Below are positions 11,474-23,000 of a stretch of 64,000 nucleotides of DNA, piece by piece. Source of the DNA: Coprinopsis marcescibilis (lineage: Eukaryota; Basidiomycota; Agaricomycetes; Agaricales; Psathyrellaceae); contig ML210216.1 in the NCBI GenBank assembly GCA_004369085.1, positions 1-64,000 of the forward strand. The letters run 5' to 3'. The notes under the pieces are model-generated. The model did no database searches. It had not been told where the DNA came from and saw nothing but the letters and a program-made list of their open reading frames with translations. Positions within the stretch are counted from its first letter, which is position 1. Every line of letters starts with the position of its first letter. Made by a program: the position numbers and the translations under genes.

Positions 11474-11923
11474 GGTAAAGTGTAGTCAGTAGTTAGTTCC
11501 CAGGGATGGGCCGAGAACCTTGGGGAAGCTTCTCGGTTCCTGATTCGTGCTCCCTTGTCGTGGGCCCTGGGCTACGTACCTGAGAGCATCTTGCCTCGGT
11601 CGTTCCAAAGCACGTTAAAAAGTCGGGTGGGTCTTGCTTCCCCGTTCTAAGTCCTCTCTTCTTGTTTTCTACTTCGTTCGTTTTCATGTATCGATGGTCT
11701 TCTTTGTTTGGAATCTTTCGTCCGTTCTCCCACTACTCTTTTCTTCTCTTCCATGTCTTGTATATTAATGTTAGATTTTTTCTTGTTCGATTCGAATAAA
11801 CGGGTATATCTTCAGTCGGTTTCGGTTTCCTGAGCTTCACAGAACACACATTCCGTGTGCAAGCCGTCATCTGTTTTCTTGTTTTCTTCTCGCTCCTTGT
11901 CTCGTTGTCGATTCTGGTCGTGT

Positions 11924-12104
11924 TGGAGTAGGCCGTTTGGCTACTCTCGGACTGTGTGGCTAGCGGCAGGCTCTGTGTCGCGTCGAGCAGGCTCGGGATA
12001 GTTTAGGAAGCAACGTTCGGTTTGTATTGCAGAGTCTCGGTGCGTATCTACTGCATTCAGTGTGGGATAGCCACACAGAATCTAATCTAATCGTACAAGT
12101 CTCA
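11924..12104 (-). repeat. LTR-like direct repeat, left
   Basis: 181 bp, matching 13695-13852 with a few indels. It sits exactly at the end of the homology between the two large direct-repeat copies. Confidence 0.55.
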
Positions 12105-12327
12105 CTACTACATGTGCCCACATCCACAAAAGCAATGCCCTCGTTGCGCAAATCTCACAGGAAAGAAAAAAAGAAAAACCCACACATATACTACTTAATC
12201 CTCTTTATTGGAATGTTCGTGTCCATCCCAGTGCATACAAAGTGCAACTGAGGTCGAAAAGTCGGGATCTCGATTCCAGCCCAACCTACCGAAATGAGAA
12301 GGGTGGCCGCCATGATGAGGGCTGGAG

Positions 12328-13179
12328 TTAAAAGGGATGTCGAGTCTCCGTGTTCTGTGTGTACCCACCCTCCAAAAAGCAACGTCCTCGTTGCACCGAG
12401 AAGACGTTGTTGGGACGTGTCGAATGTGTGTGGTCGCTGGGGGGAAATGTAACTCCAGGTCGATACTCATCGCGGAAGTGGGAATTGAAATTGTTCCTAT
12501 GTCGTCCTGGAAAGCGGCGAAGTTGGCATCCGTGGCAATGCTGAAAGCTGCCCCAAGGGTTCGTAGTTGGCCTCATGCTCGAGAAGCCTCGTTGAATTGA
12601 ACGGAGGTCGAAATAGGGTGTCTGAGGCGATGGTGAAGGGACAATGGTCGCGGAGGGGGCAGTTGGTTTGAGAATCGTGGGCAAGGGGCTGAGAATAGGC
12701 ATTGTCTGTGTGGGTGGCCCGCTGGATGAAATGCAGGGAGTCGATGGACGTTCAATGGGTGATGTGCTGACATTACTGGGGAGGTCGGCTGAGAACATGT
12801 CGTCCTGGCGTTGTCGTTCTTCCAGAACTCCAGCAGCATGACCCTCATTGAAGGACTCACCGCTATCGCTCTTCCGTTGCTCGAGACGCTCAAACATCCG
12901 GTTTGTCATCAACTCCTTGCTCCGATCCAACTGGTAGTGCGCTTCGAAGCCACTGACGGTAGCCTCTCATGCGAGTCGAGCTCCCTCTGCGAAGCCTTCC
13001 TCGTAGGCTTGGTCCCAAACCACTTGAAAGGCTGGAGGAAGCGAGTTTCGAAAGGCAGTGGTTAGGTCGCCGATCGGTACTGGCGGTTTGGCAGCAGTGG
13101 TGGTGTCGGGTGATGATAGAACATCTTGTGGTAGGAAATGCGGTGAGGGAGGTTGCTGGGAGGTTACTGTGTCGGCCAA
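12328..13179 (-). pseudogene. Gag-like/hypothetical ORF broken by one in-frame TGA
   Basis: A single minus-strand frame runs from the ATG at 13179 to a stop at 12328, interrupted only by TGA at 12969-12967. Before it: a Pro/Thr-rich N-terminus, then LPPAFQVVWDQAYEEGFAEG. After it: SGFEAHYQLDRSKEL, a basic/acidic helix, then a Pro/Ser-rich linker. TGA sits where CGA (Arg) would fit, so a CpG C-to-T change explains the break. The position between LTR-like repeats suggests a gag-type product, but no zinc knuckle is visible, so the identity is not proven. Confidence 0.4.
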
Positions 13180-13694
13180 AATGGAGCCATGGACTGTAGC
13201 AGGCTTGGCATTTCTCCTGGCGCGTTGACAGCTCGCTTTTCCGGGTTGCTTGGCATGGTGGGCTGCTGGTGAGATGAAAACGGGTTGGGAGCGGGGAAAT
13301 CTGGGTGTCTTGTCAGGTTATCGGGTTATCAGGTGTTCGGGTTATTGAATTGGCCGGCTGTTCGTGGTTTGACTCGATTGAGTCGTCAGTTTCCGTCCTA
13401 GAGTGACGGTGATCTTGCGGGCGCGCGAAAAGGATGTGGCTGTGATCCCCTCGCTGGCAAAGTCGGGGCCTTGTGCTACAGTGTAGCAAATTGCGAGTCG
13501 GTTAGTACTACCAGGCAGTTTAGTTTCCTGCGACTGAGATTCATTCAAAGAAAAGCGAGTTGTCGGAGCTTCTGGCTGGTTTCCTTTGGGTTTCCGTGTT
13601 CTGGTGGTGAGACGACGTGATTTCAATCGCGGCGCTGTTAGAATCGCTGCGCTGACAATCACGGCGCTGTTAGAATCGCTCTGTTGTCACCAGA

Positions 13695-13852
13695 TGGAGT
13701 AGGCCGTCTGGCTACTCTCGGGCTGGGTGACTAGGGCCAGGCTCGGTATCGCGTCGAGCAGCAAGGTGGGATGTGTATTCGAGAGTCTTGGCCCGTATCT
13801 ACTGCATAGCGTGGCATAGCCACACAGAATCTAATCTAATCGGCGAGTCTCA
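13695..13852 (-). repeat. LTR-like direct repeat, right
   Basis: 158 bp, partner of 11924-12104. Just left of it lies a short tandem duplication built on AGCGATTCTAACAGCGCCG (13627-13678). Confidence 0.55.
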
Positions 13853-14048
13853 CCATTTCTGAACCATAGCAATCCCAACATCGGTAATTTTGCAAACAAA
13901 ATTAACACCCGAGGAAAACAAATTGAAAACAAAACAAGTGTCTGTTGCATGATCGTATGTTTAGTCTCGTACCCATGTTTTTGGGCATTAATGAACGCAC
14001 TGGCACCTAATGACAATGTCAATTAGACACACGCAAACACCAAGAGAT

Positions 14049-14899
14049 TCAAGTTCTCAAGCTCTGCAGGATATGGCGTAAGACCTCAACATGTCCAGAC
14101 GGATTTGAACCGTGTAAGCCTCGTGTTCGCTTGACAACAGCGTCTCCAGCAATGAGCTCCCCCCAAAATGACGAGCAAAGTTCTTCCTCCCGTTTGGCGC
14201 CAATTTCTGGATTGACCTCATCCCAAGCCGCGGTGACAAGCACCACACGCTGAAATGGGTTGGACCTGCCCAGCATCTTCTTGAACTGCTCCACGTTGAG
14301 TCGGGCAGCCTTGTTGACGCGATTCACGGATATGTCGCACATAAAAACCACTCCCCCTAACGTGGCTCCTCTCGTGTACCTAGAAGGCCAATTAATTCGT
14401 ATTGATGCGCTTAAAAGAGTTTAAGCATTTCTCTTACTGTTTATTTAGCCATTCCGTAATTTTGAAGAGAGTATCAGAATTTCCTGCGCTTGTGTCGAAT
14501 CCAGGGGTATCAACCAATACGATCCGTCGGGATTCGAGATCAGCCTTGTACTCCGAGGCGAGTTCGTCGGGTAAACGAACGGCATACATGCGTATATCCC
14601 TCGTACCAGGCTGAAGTGTGTGTCCGACTGTTGCAGAGGTACCCCCCGCAACGTCGAATGCATTTATAAACTAGAAAACTCGGATCGTCAATGCCCGGCT
14701 ATGACGCTGCACTTTAACATATTGCGACTCACAGAACTCTTGCCAACGCCACTATTTCCCATAATGCTAAAGTGCTAAGTTTAGGTGCAAGCGCATGGGA
14801 ATCAGCGAGAACAAAGACATACAGGACGATGATGTCCCCAGTTTCTCGTCGCCAAAAGCCCCACTTCAAACCCTTCAGAATCTTGAACAGGTTTTCCAT
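14049..14899 (-). CDS. P-loop GTPase (AIG1/septin-like fungal G-domain protein)
   Basis: Four exons on the minus strand: 14899-14823, 14766-14733, 14670-14438, 14379-14049 (224 aa). Splicing joins DIIVLIMGNSGVGKSS (G1/P-loop GxxGxGKS), FINAF, VGHTLQPGTRDI (switch I region), IVLVDTPGFDTS (G3, DxPG), and after intron 3 TLGGVVFMCDIS, ending with VVLVTAAWDEV at the G4 place (TxWD instead of TKxD, as is usual in this fungal family). Exon 2 is 34 nt and carries the whole P-loop. The gene is short: essentially a bare G domain. It is flanked by an LTR element and transposase remnants but keeps frame and all nucleotide-binding motifs, so it looks functional. The ligand and role are unknown. Confidence 0.75.
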
Positions 14900-16153
14900 A
14901 ACTGGTTTGATGAAGGGAGAAAAAGGCAAAAGCCACAGCACAAGTAGAAGCAGAGCTTTGCTACAAGGGTGGCTGCTTGAAAGGTATTGGTCCTAGCCTG
15001 GGAGGAACTTGGAAGGCCAGCTTTGCGCTGTTATATAGTAGGCTCCGGTTGTGATGAGATGGAGATTTCCTTCCTCCTATGGATTTGCAACATGCAACAG
15101 GTTAACAGAAAGCGAATTAAAGAATATTTATTTCTTACATACTGTAGCTTAATGTATATGTCATACGGTGCCCAATGGAGAACGCCTACGTTGCATTTCG
15201 TTCAAGAGGGTGGCAGATTTTCCGATCCTGCAAATACTGGAGTGAGGCAACACCCTGCCAATTCAAACTCTGATGCGACCAGCCAAATTGTGTCGCAAAA
15301 TTTTATCTGCTCAACGAGCTCAAATTACGCTTTGAATGTGAGAGAGATAATGATCAGGAAGTAGATATAAAGACATTCTTCGAGGCCGAATTTCAAAATG
15401 GCCTCGGGAAGGGGTAAAACCGGGTGTCAAGTTAGCCGTAGAAACATGACTAGGACAGATATTCAAAATGTAGCTCGAAGAACCTCTGTAGAGTATTTGT
15501 CTGTACAGATTTACCAAAGAAGACTGGGGGATATGTACCTGTTCTGAATGAGAAAAGGTGGTTTTAGTCCAGAGGTAGAGATTCTGACCAAAAAAGGAAA
15601 TCATTCGCGCCTGATGCCCCTATTCAGCGCGTTACAGTACCCCAAATTATCGCAAATTTGGGACTTTTTTCAGTAGATTAATTGCCTTTCACTTCTTACA
15701 GGTTTTGTATTTGTTAATATTTGCCTGAAGTAGACTACAACCACCTATAATCACTCTAATTATGTTCGAACTCTGTTGCGGAGGTTGTGTGGATGGGAAC
15801 AGCCATCACAGAAATTTGATGTGCGACGGTTTTCTGTACACGCGGCGTTGGCAGGCGTTGCCTCACTCCACAAATACTTCCCACACGAACAGCGCCCGCT
15901 TGATGGCCCATGTACCACGGTCCACAGCATCAGTCATTATGGGCCAAATATGCAATCTCCATTCCATCAGTCCGACAATATAGAGAAAGATATTACTAAA
16001 CCCTTCATAATTAGCAGAATAGTTTTCATAAAATAAAATAATTCTTTGGAGAAGTATCGCGATAAGGTAGGCGTCACCAGGAATATACCCTTATGTAATA
16101 TTCGGGCTTGGCGCCAAGAGCGGCCAAATCCTCGTCGCAAAAAACCAAAATCT
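14900..16153. other. Intergenic, AT-richer, no gene seen
   Basis: About 1.25 kb between the GTPase start and the first transposase remnant. Base composition is more AT-rich than the neighbouring genes. Open frames are short and unrecognised. Confidence 0.4.
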
Positions 16154-17265
16154 TTAATCGCTATCTACATAGGCAGTTGGGTCGTCTTCTACAGTATCTG
16201 GTATGTCAACAGTAGTTTTGTAACGCTCCCTGTACCCCTGTTTCAGCTTCGAAGCAATCTCCGGAGGAATGGTCCGGTGACCATGATATTTTTTGTTAAC
16301 CCAAACCGCTTCCGGACCATTCAGACCCTGGTAGTAAGCATCGACAAATCTGGCAGCCCGATTTGCGTAGTTGTACGAAAAGAAGTTAGTAAAATTAAAG
16401 CCTAAATGACAGAGAACGAACTGCCGTTTGATTTGGATGAGAGGGATATCATCGAGGCATGCGATGGCATTCTTTTCCATTCCATCCGGCCCCACAGTCT
16501 TGCCTGCTCGCGGTAACGGAGCTTTGCTGCACCCAGTACTGCTCTACAAAATTAAGTTCACAATGATACTCGGGGTAAAAGTCACAAATGTGTCACAAGC
16601 TCTTCCAGGGGAGATTTCTGGTTGATAATGTCAGGCTGTGTAAAAAGGAGTCGACGGCAACAGCAATCGGTTTTGCCGGGAACGCACTTGAAACCTTTGC
16701 ATTGGGCGTTCAGTTCACTGTAAGGCCATAGCCCACGTTCGCGGATAATGACTTCCATTCCCTTGAACCACCCTGGCATATTTGGGTGGTCATCCGGATA
16801 ATAAAAGTCCTGTTCAAAGGTTTGCCTGCCTTGAGTAAACATTGTTCGTCGCATGTGCATGCCGGATTTGTTGGGCCACCAAGTCGAACTTGGATTCTTT
16901 GGCATTTTTCGTGCAGACAATGCATCGTCGGCTCACTTCTGGTGACTCGGCGCATTATCAAACATGAAAAGACCTGTGGCAAAGGGCATCTTCTCTTCGA
17001 AGATGTCGATGGCATTGTCAACCTGTCGAATTACAGTGTGTTGCATATTGGTTTGCACAGCGACATCCACGGCGTTCAACGCCCCATTCCCATCATTTGT
17101 GACTGATGTCACGCTTCGGTGCCTATATCCACCATCAGCGAAAGGAAAGTTTGTGTTTGAGGTTTTGTCAAAGTTTTTCAACTTTCGTTTTCGTATTTCT
17201 TTCAACAACGATTTCGGTGCATGTGACTTGTGTTGAAAGCCTTCAAGATCCGTGCCAAGTTTGAA
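16154..17265 (-). pseudogene. DDE transposase remnant B (C-terminal catalytic part)
   Basis: The minus strand reads DNAIDIFEE then LFMFDNAPSHQK, TGA, ALSARKMPKNPSSTWWPNKS, DFYYPDDHPNMPGWFKGM, IIRERGLWPY, CKGFKCVPGKTDCCCRRLLF, CDFYPEYHCELNFVEQYW, then ANRAARFVDAYYQGL and KKYHGHRTIPPE. These are hallmarks of a DDE-superfamily transposase common in Agaricomycete genomes (catalytic Asp in FDNAPSH; Glu in CELNFVEQYW). Breaks: TGA at 16935-16933 in the place of CGA, and a frameshift or deletion between the YHCELNFVEQYW block and the C-terminal block. The N-terminal half is missing upstream of 17265. It is dead as an enzyme. Confidence 0.7.
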
Positions 17266-17286
17266 CGTTGAACGACAACAAATATC

Positions 17287-17965
17287 ATGGCACCCCGCGT
17301 ATCCGATCAACTTCGCGCCTGCATCATCAACTGGCACATTTCGTTGCAACTCCAACCCCGCGCAATCAGCCAACTAGCTGGATGCAGTATCCGCACAGTG
17401 TGTTATGTCCTGTCTTTCCATCGCAATTTCGAAATGCTTCATAAGCCCCACTTCTCATACCGGTGTGAGGCTACGTAACGCGTAGGCTCAAACAAGACAC
17501 GGGGTTCACTCGCGTGCCCGATGAACCCTGAAGTGTGACATGAAGTGATCGGCGAGATCCTGGCCGAAGAGCACCAGAAAACTACTAGTACAAGGTCTGT
17601 ATATACCGTATATATACATGCAATCGGTACATTCCGAAGCTCCGCTCATAAACTGTACAGTTCTAGGGCAATGCGGAAGATGGAGCTGGGATAGGGAATA
17701 GGCGCGCGTCGGCACGGGTGATCAATCGAAATAGGTGAATACGGGCTTGGCTGCACTCAGCCAAGACGGTTTCTCCACACCGACGCGGCCGAAAACGGGC
17801 ACTCACCACAGCGGATGAGAACTACATCTTCTCCCCTGTCCAAGCCCGCCCAAAGATATACCTGGATGAAATCCAAGATGCCCTTGCAATGTATAGGGGA
17901 GTTGAGGTTTCCCGGGCCACACTATCACGCGCCTTGCACCGAATGGCGCTTACGTCCCAGAGCCT
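17287..17965 (+). pseudogene. Tc1/mariner-like transposase remnant C (HTH region)
   Basis: Plus strand. The ATG at 17287 starts APRVSDQLRACIINWHISLQ and AISQLAGCSIRTVCYVLSFHR, a homeodomain-like HTH with conserved spacing, ending at TAA 17476. About 280 bp of unrelated sequence follow, and then the protein resumes near 17770: TADENYIF, ARPKIYLDEIQDAL, VSRATLSRALHRMALTSQS. Homology stops at about 17962, where the minus-strand remnant A begins. The catalytic DDE part is absent. It is a dead fragment lodged between two oppositely oriented transposase remnants. Confidence 0.6.
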
Positions 17966-19306
17966 TGTTCCTCAAGTACGCGTCGCATTCCCTTTGGTTG
18001 GCCTCGAAATTCGTAATCTGGATGGTCTTGTTGAAGGTCGTCATCGAAAACCATTTTCTGTAGCTTGCCTCGAAGTTCTGGGTTCGGATTATCGTTTGGA
18101 ATGAATGTATTATGTATCTTGGGTTGTTTTCCACCCGGTTTGACATTCATTTCACTCGCACGAAGAGCATACTGGTCAAAGAAGAATTCACCCACAGCAT
18201 TGGGATGAAGGTATTCAAAGGTGGGAATAGCTTTTGCCTCAACCTATGCATCATTCGTTAGGTAAATGTGAAGGCAATTTAGAGGCAGGTGAATCGTACG
18301 CATCTGCTTAATTAACTGCTTCGCATCCCACCATCCGTCTGCATTCTTTCCTGGATAGATGATCTCTCATGCATGCTCCGGGAGACGCCTATCAGCCGGT
18401 AACGCACGTTGGGCTTCTATTTGCTCAGGACTCAGCTTAAAATGCCCGGTCCTCTCAACAATAACGTCGGAAACATGAGTTGAGCGTCCATTACCCTTCT
18501 TTCGAAGTGGCATCTCCCCATCCTTGGTCAAAATGACACTCTGAAGGTCATAAAGACGAAAACAACACTCGTCCTGGAACACCGGGACATGAAGCTTCTC
18601 ATCGGAACCCAAAGTTGGTTCGATTATTTCGAGTGTGCTTTCCTCGAACTGATATGGTAAGCTGAAGGCTGGTGTTGAATGATCATGACTTATTGCTCAC
18701 TGGCTAGAACCTCAATGACCAATTCCTTTTCTACTCTTCACAACATCCGGACGCTCATGTCTGTCGACTTACACTCCTTGTTGACACGGCTTAACCTATA
18801 CCCAAGCTTAACTAACCACTGAATTGCTGTGCGCTCGCTGATAGTCTGTCCACGAAGGTCAAGGCCAATTCCTGGATGACGATCTTGTTGACCTGATCAG
18901 CAAGTGCGCGTGGTGCTATCTGAGGGCTTAAATTAGCGCTCAAGACAAAGTCACAAGATTCCAAGTCACTTACCCCGCCAACTGCCGGGCCGTGAACGCA
19001 AGATATCTTCGGACGGCATGATATACGCGTTCATCATTGAGAAGAGACGGGTGGCCATGATGCTTCCCCGCTTTACTGGGGTGGTAGACATGTTGCAGGA
19101 TTCTTGATGCGGGGATTTTGTTGGTATGAGGCCTTCGTCCGAAGATAATTCTTCACAACCTCAATCTTCAAGAGAGCTGCAAAGCTCTTATGTTTCCGAG
19201 CTGCATCAAGGAGTTGGGCCAAGACGACATGCAACGGTGGTCCGGCGTCACATGTTTCCCATTCATACGAGATATTCAGGAGTTCCTGAACTGCAATTGT
19301 CTGTCT
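17966..19306 (-). pseudogene. DDE transposase remnant A (N-terminal to mid part)
   Basis: Minus strand from 19306: LLKIEVVKNYLRTKASY, then near 19075-19000 HHGHPSLLNDERVYHAVRRY (HTH region), SERTAIQWLVKLGYRLSR, HVPVFQDECCFRLYD (first catalytic Asp context), AREIIYPGKNADGWWDAKQL (with TGA for Arg), MNVKPGGKQPKIHNTFIPND and RGQPKGMRRVLEEQG. Several frames and stops are needed. The remnant ends where fragment C starts (about 17965) and begins where the second large-repeat copy starts (19308). The C-terminal third is missing. This is another Agaricomycete DDE family, different from remnant B. Confidence 0.65.
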
Positions 19307-19307
19307 T

Positions 19308-20071
19308 CACTCTGAATGTATATTTTACTATATGGGATAGCCTTAGAAATCAGGGAGATGCTCACATATACTCCCGAGGCGCTGTGCGAAGCCGCCTCGA
19401 ACTATCGCCACCAATGGTCCGTAGCCTGGGTGCTCTCCTCCGTGTCAGTCAATGAGATAACCACGTCACTCATCGCATACCGACTCGTTACTGCCACGCA
19501 AGGTATTAGCGCAATGTTACCCAGCAACCGGACGACCGCGACCACAGACAAAATGATCATATTTCTAGTCGAGGCTGCGTTGCCGACGGCGGTTTTTGGC
19601 CTGCTGTATGTGGTTAGCGTGCTGATCCCGTTGGAGATGCCGCCGCATAGGATTGAGACTCAAGGGGGGATGGTCGTGGCGTATACCTTGGTGCAGGTGT
19701 CGTACACGCTGTTTACTTGTTTTGTGGTATGTAATCTACAGACAACTTCAAACGCTGAGTATGCTCTGATGGAAAGCTCGTAGGCGCTTGCCCCCCAGCT
19801 CATCATTCTCCGAGTCACGTCTGGGAGATCTTGGACGAATAGTGGGGAGCTTACTGGCGCTGCAAGTCAGGTCATGTTGAGACCCGCCGAGCTCCTCACT
19901 TTTGCTTGTACCCAACGGCCTGTGAGCGGTAGGAGAACCTCTCAAGGGTCATTCAATGAGTCCTTTGACACGGTTCAAGAGCCTGATCCCACCCATGGGT
20001 GTGGGGAGTATAACAGATCGTTCCGCATTAGTCTCACGAATCCAGTTGGCGCCGGCACTGAGAAAGTCTAA
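19308..20071 (+). pseudogene. 5'-truncated duplicate of the seven-helix protein
   Basis: Copy of exons 4 and 5 of the gene at 5742-7204, with the last intron intact (GTATGT...TAG ending at 19783) and the reading frame kept to a stop at 20071. Exons 1-3, i.e. the first four membrane segments and the start codon, are absent, because the duplication began inside intron 3. About 90% identical by eye. The remaining frame could only be expressed from a chance upstream start, so I call it a pseudogene. Confidence 0.75.
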
Positions 20072-23000
20072 TTTCCTTTACCAACTTTCAAGTATCTACC
20101 GTTTGTATCTACTCTATAGTCTTAGTCTACCGGTGTATGTCCCCTGTGTCACCAAATGGGTGTCATTACGACCGAAAACCGAAACTCGGAGTTCTGGTTC
20201 TGTTGTGTCATGACCTACTACGTCACGCGTCATTTTTACGCGTCGCGTCTCAAGTCCCTGTTGTTTGGGTTGTTTATGCTCCAAATCAACAAGGGCGCGC
20301 CGTCGTTAGGCTGGGCTGGACACAGCCAGCAAAACAAAGGCCGAGCTTGGGCCGGGACACGATTGCTGGACTGGTAAGTATAAGCCTCCATTGTGGAAAC
20401 TAACGTTGCCAGAAAGAGTTCTTGACATGGCGGACATGGAAGGGTGATGGCGCCGTCCGGCCTTTGCCATAAGTAACAAAGACTGTAACTTGCTCGGGAA
20501 TTCCACAATTTCACATATCACCCGCCTCTAGTACTCTATGTACTTCCGCCTGAACAATCGCTACCTCGCTGAGCGGTTTACCAAAATTGGTCTTATTCCG
20601 AGCCGTGGACATGAGAACCTACAGCCATGGTTGTAACCGATACGGAGAAAACCCCCTTGAGTCGACAATTCAGGATAATCACTAATGATGGCGGCCGGTG
20701 CTGTGTAATTCGTGCGACTGAAAATGTTGCGTTTCCAGCCTTTGAGTCCTTATCCGAGTCGCATGCCACTTATAGTCAAAGCAGACACACTGTCCTCCCC
20801 ACATCTGAATCGTATAAATACAGAACGTTCTCAGACCTTGAATCCATCGTCTCTTTCCTCTCTTCCCCCTTCACCTCTTTCACTTGTGCCCTTCGTTTCT
20901 TCCCCTTCGGCAGTCTGCCCTCCGGTTCGACATGGCTTCCTACGCTTCAATTATATGGAGGCTATATTCGATCGTGATGCCCCTTTCTTGATTTTGCCCT
21001 TCGATATACTTCCCCGCTTCATATTAACTGTGGCAGACTTCATTTCGGCCTCTTCAACTTCTTCTATTCATTTCGGCTATCTCTGACCTGTGCTTCAATC
21101 TCTTTTTAATAGCGTGCTGGTGCGGGGTATGTTTGATCCCTTTGACGTTTCGGCAACCTAGCAGGCAGTCTCTGAGGTGGACGTCAAGTTCGGGGTGTTT
21201 GATACGACTATGGGGTGCTGAACTGGGTGCGTGCTTGTTACTATGCTTTCGACCAGAGGTCTTCCGCTCCTATGGTGTCTGGCCCTGGACCTCGCGCTCT
21301 CCAACAACTCTTCGATCAACAATCACTACTTCGGCTATTTGGCGACAAACTTTCGACACCGGCGAGGCGTAGGGTGTGGGTTTTTGGACATACGCACTTG
21401 CATCGAGAAAATCGTCAAGACGGGCCACAAAGAAAAGAAAAAAGAAAAAAACATATAACGTGGCTTGCGATGCAAGGACGACGTCTCGAGAACCTGCAAG
21501 TCCCCTCGTCCTCGTGTCTGGTCGCGGGTTCGTCATGTCCGAGTTCGACTCGGACTGGGCGTAGTAGGGTGTGAGCCCAGAACACGCACTTGCACCGAGA
21601 AAATCGCCAAGACAGGCCAGATTAAAAAAAGTACAGCGTGGCTTGCGGTGCAAGGACGATTCTGGTGCTCTGAAAGTCCCCTATACCTCGTGCCTAGTCG
21701 TTCGCCTTCGTCTTCTGGCCTCTCTTTCTCCTCTTATTGGCTTGTTCTGCAGACCGGGCTTGCTTCTGGACTGTGCTTGCGCCCTGCAGAGTCGATTCTC
21801 AAGCGCCTACACGCCAGCAGTTGCATTTGTTCTGACACAAAGACATTGGTTTCGGTGTCTTCATGTACCACGGGGCCAGCGGTTGGGGTTAAAACGGTTG
21901 GAGTCGGTTGGATAGGATGGCTGGAATATGGTTTCGCTGGTCCGTGGGCGTGCTCTGCGTTTCATTTTCGTTCAACTCTGGCGACAATTCTTGTGTGTGC
22001 TTCGCGTCTGTTGGGCCTTCGTTCTCTCTTTCAATGCCTGCTCTCGTCTTCGTTCATTATCTTCGCTTGGTTGTGGTCTCCGGTCTCTGCCTCCCCCTCC
22101 GGTTCTGCTTTCGCATCTGGTTTCGGGAGCCCACGCGGCGGGTGGGTGGGAGTGGGCTCCATCCCTTCTGGGTCTCGCCTTGAGCCATTTGCTGAACTCT
22201 ATGTGGCGCTGAGTACTTTGTGCTATTGACCAAGGACCAACTGCTAGGGGGCGAGTATCCGGAATTGGGTCTCGGCGGATTAGCCTGGTGAAGGCTGGCA
22301 TCCACCAGCTTTCAACATCTTTGATTGATTGACGACCTGCATTCAGCTAAGCACATCCTCCTCGTTCCGACGCTGATCGTTCTCCTCTCCTTGGCCTATC
22401 CAAGGCGGTGACCAACAGACATAATCACTGCGCCATGTTCAACGTGTCACGAGCGTGCTACAGGTCATGGTCCTCCATTTCTAACCTCGTTCGCCACCTC
22501 TGCCGCTTTGATTCCGGCAACCATCCAACAACGACTTTCGCCAGCTAAGCTTTACTTTGCTCGTTCCTCCCATGCTGATAATCGCCTTGTCACTGGGCCT
22601 CTGTCTCTACCGCTTGGGGACCTCACAGGAACACGTCATGTTAACGCAACAAGCAGTGTACCCATATGTCGATCAAGATGCTCGAAGTGGCGCACTGGCT
22701 CTTTCGTTCGCCACCTCTGGGTGTTCTGTGCAGGGGCGTTCTCCGAGATACAACACCCCTCTTCGGTCTGCCAGGTTCCACCTCCTCGACCGCCTTTACA
22801 GCCGGGCGCCCTGCTTTCGTGATTGCCGCGACGTCGGGGCCCGCAGGAGCGCACCATGTTCAACGCGCAACATGAGGTGTGGCACGCGCCGATCAGGATG
22901 GCTGGAGTCTGCACACTCCCTTTCGTTCGACACCTCTGGGTGTTCTTGATACGTCGGCTACCACCTGCCCCGACTGTCGCGGACGTCTTCCCAGCTCGGC

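Larger units (their letters stand above)
6444..11923 (+). repeat. Large direct repeat, copy 1 (5.48 kb)
   Basis: This block matches 19308-24576 in the same orientation, with frequent point differences and indels of a few to about 60 bp. It begins inside intron 3 of the membrane-protein gene (shared CACTCTGAATGTATATTTTA) and ends exactly where the LTR-like element at 11924 starts. The part beyond the gene (7205-11923) has no recognised coding sequence. It contains a TATA-like TATAAATA near 8069 followed by a C/T-rich leader, an AATAAA near 11796, two internal tandem arrays and a short aspartate-rich open frame. The promoter-like and poly(A)-like signals are kept in both copies. It may be a non-coding transcription unit or an old unrecognised transposon. 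Confidence 0.85.
11924..13852 (-). mobile_element. Small LTR-retrotransposon-like element, internally deleted
   Basis: Two direct repeats (11924-12104 and 13695-13852) bound about 1.6 kb. Read on the plus strand, both start TGGAGTAGGCC and end GTCTCA, i.e. 5'-TG...CA-3' as LTRs do, and share CACACAGAATCTAATCTAAT. Inside, next to the right repeat on the minus strand, comes TGGTGACAACAGAGCG, which resembles a tRNA primer-binding site. The other end holds a purine-rich GGAGGGTGGG. A gag-like minus-strand frame lies between them, but no reverse transcriptase or integrase is seen. The minus-strand orientation follows from the primer-site side. No matching target-site duplication is visible. Inference: a nonautonomous or deleted Ty3-like element. 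Confidence 0.5.
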
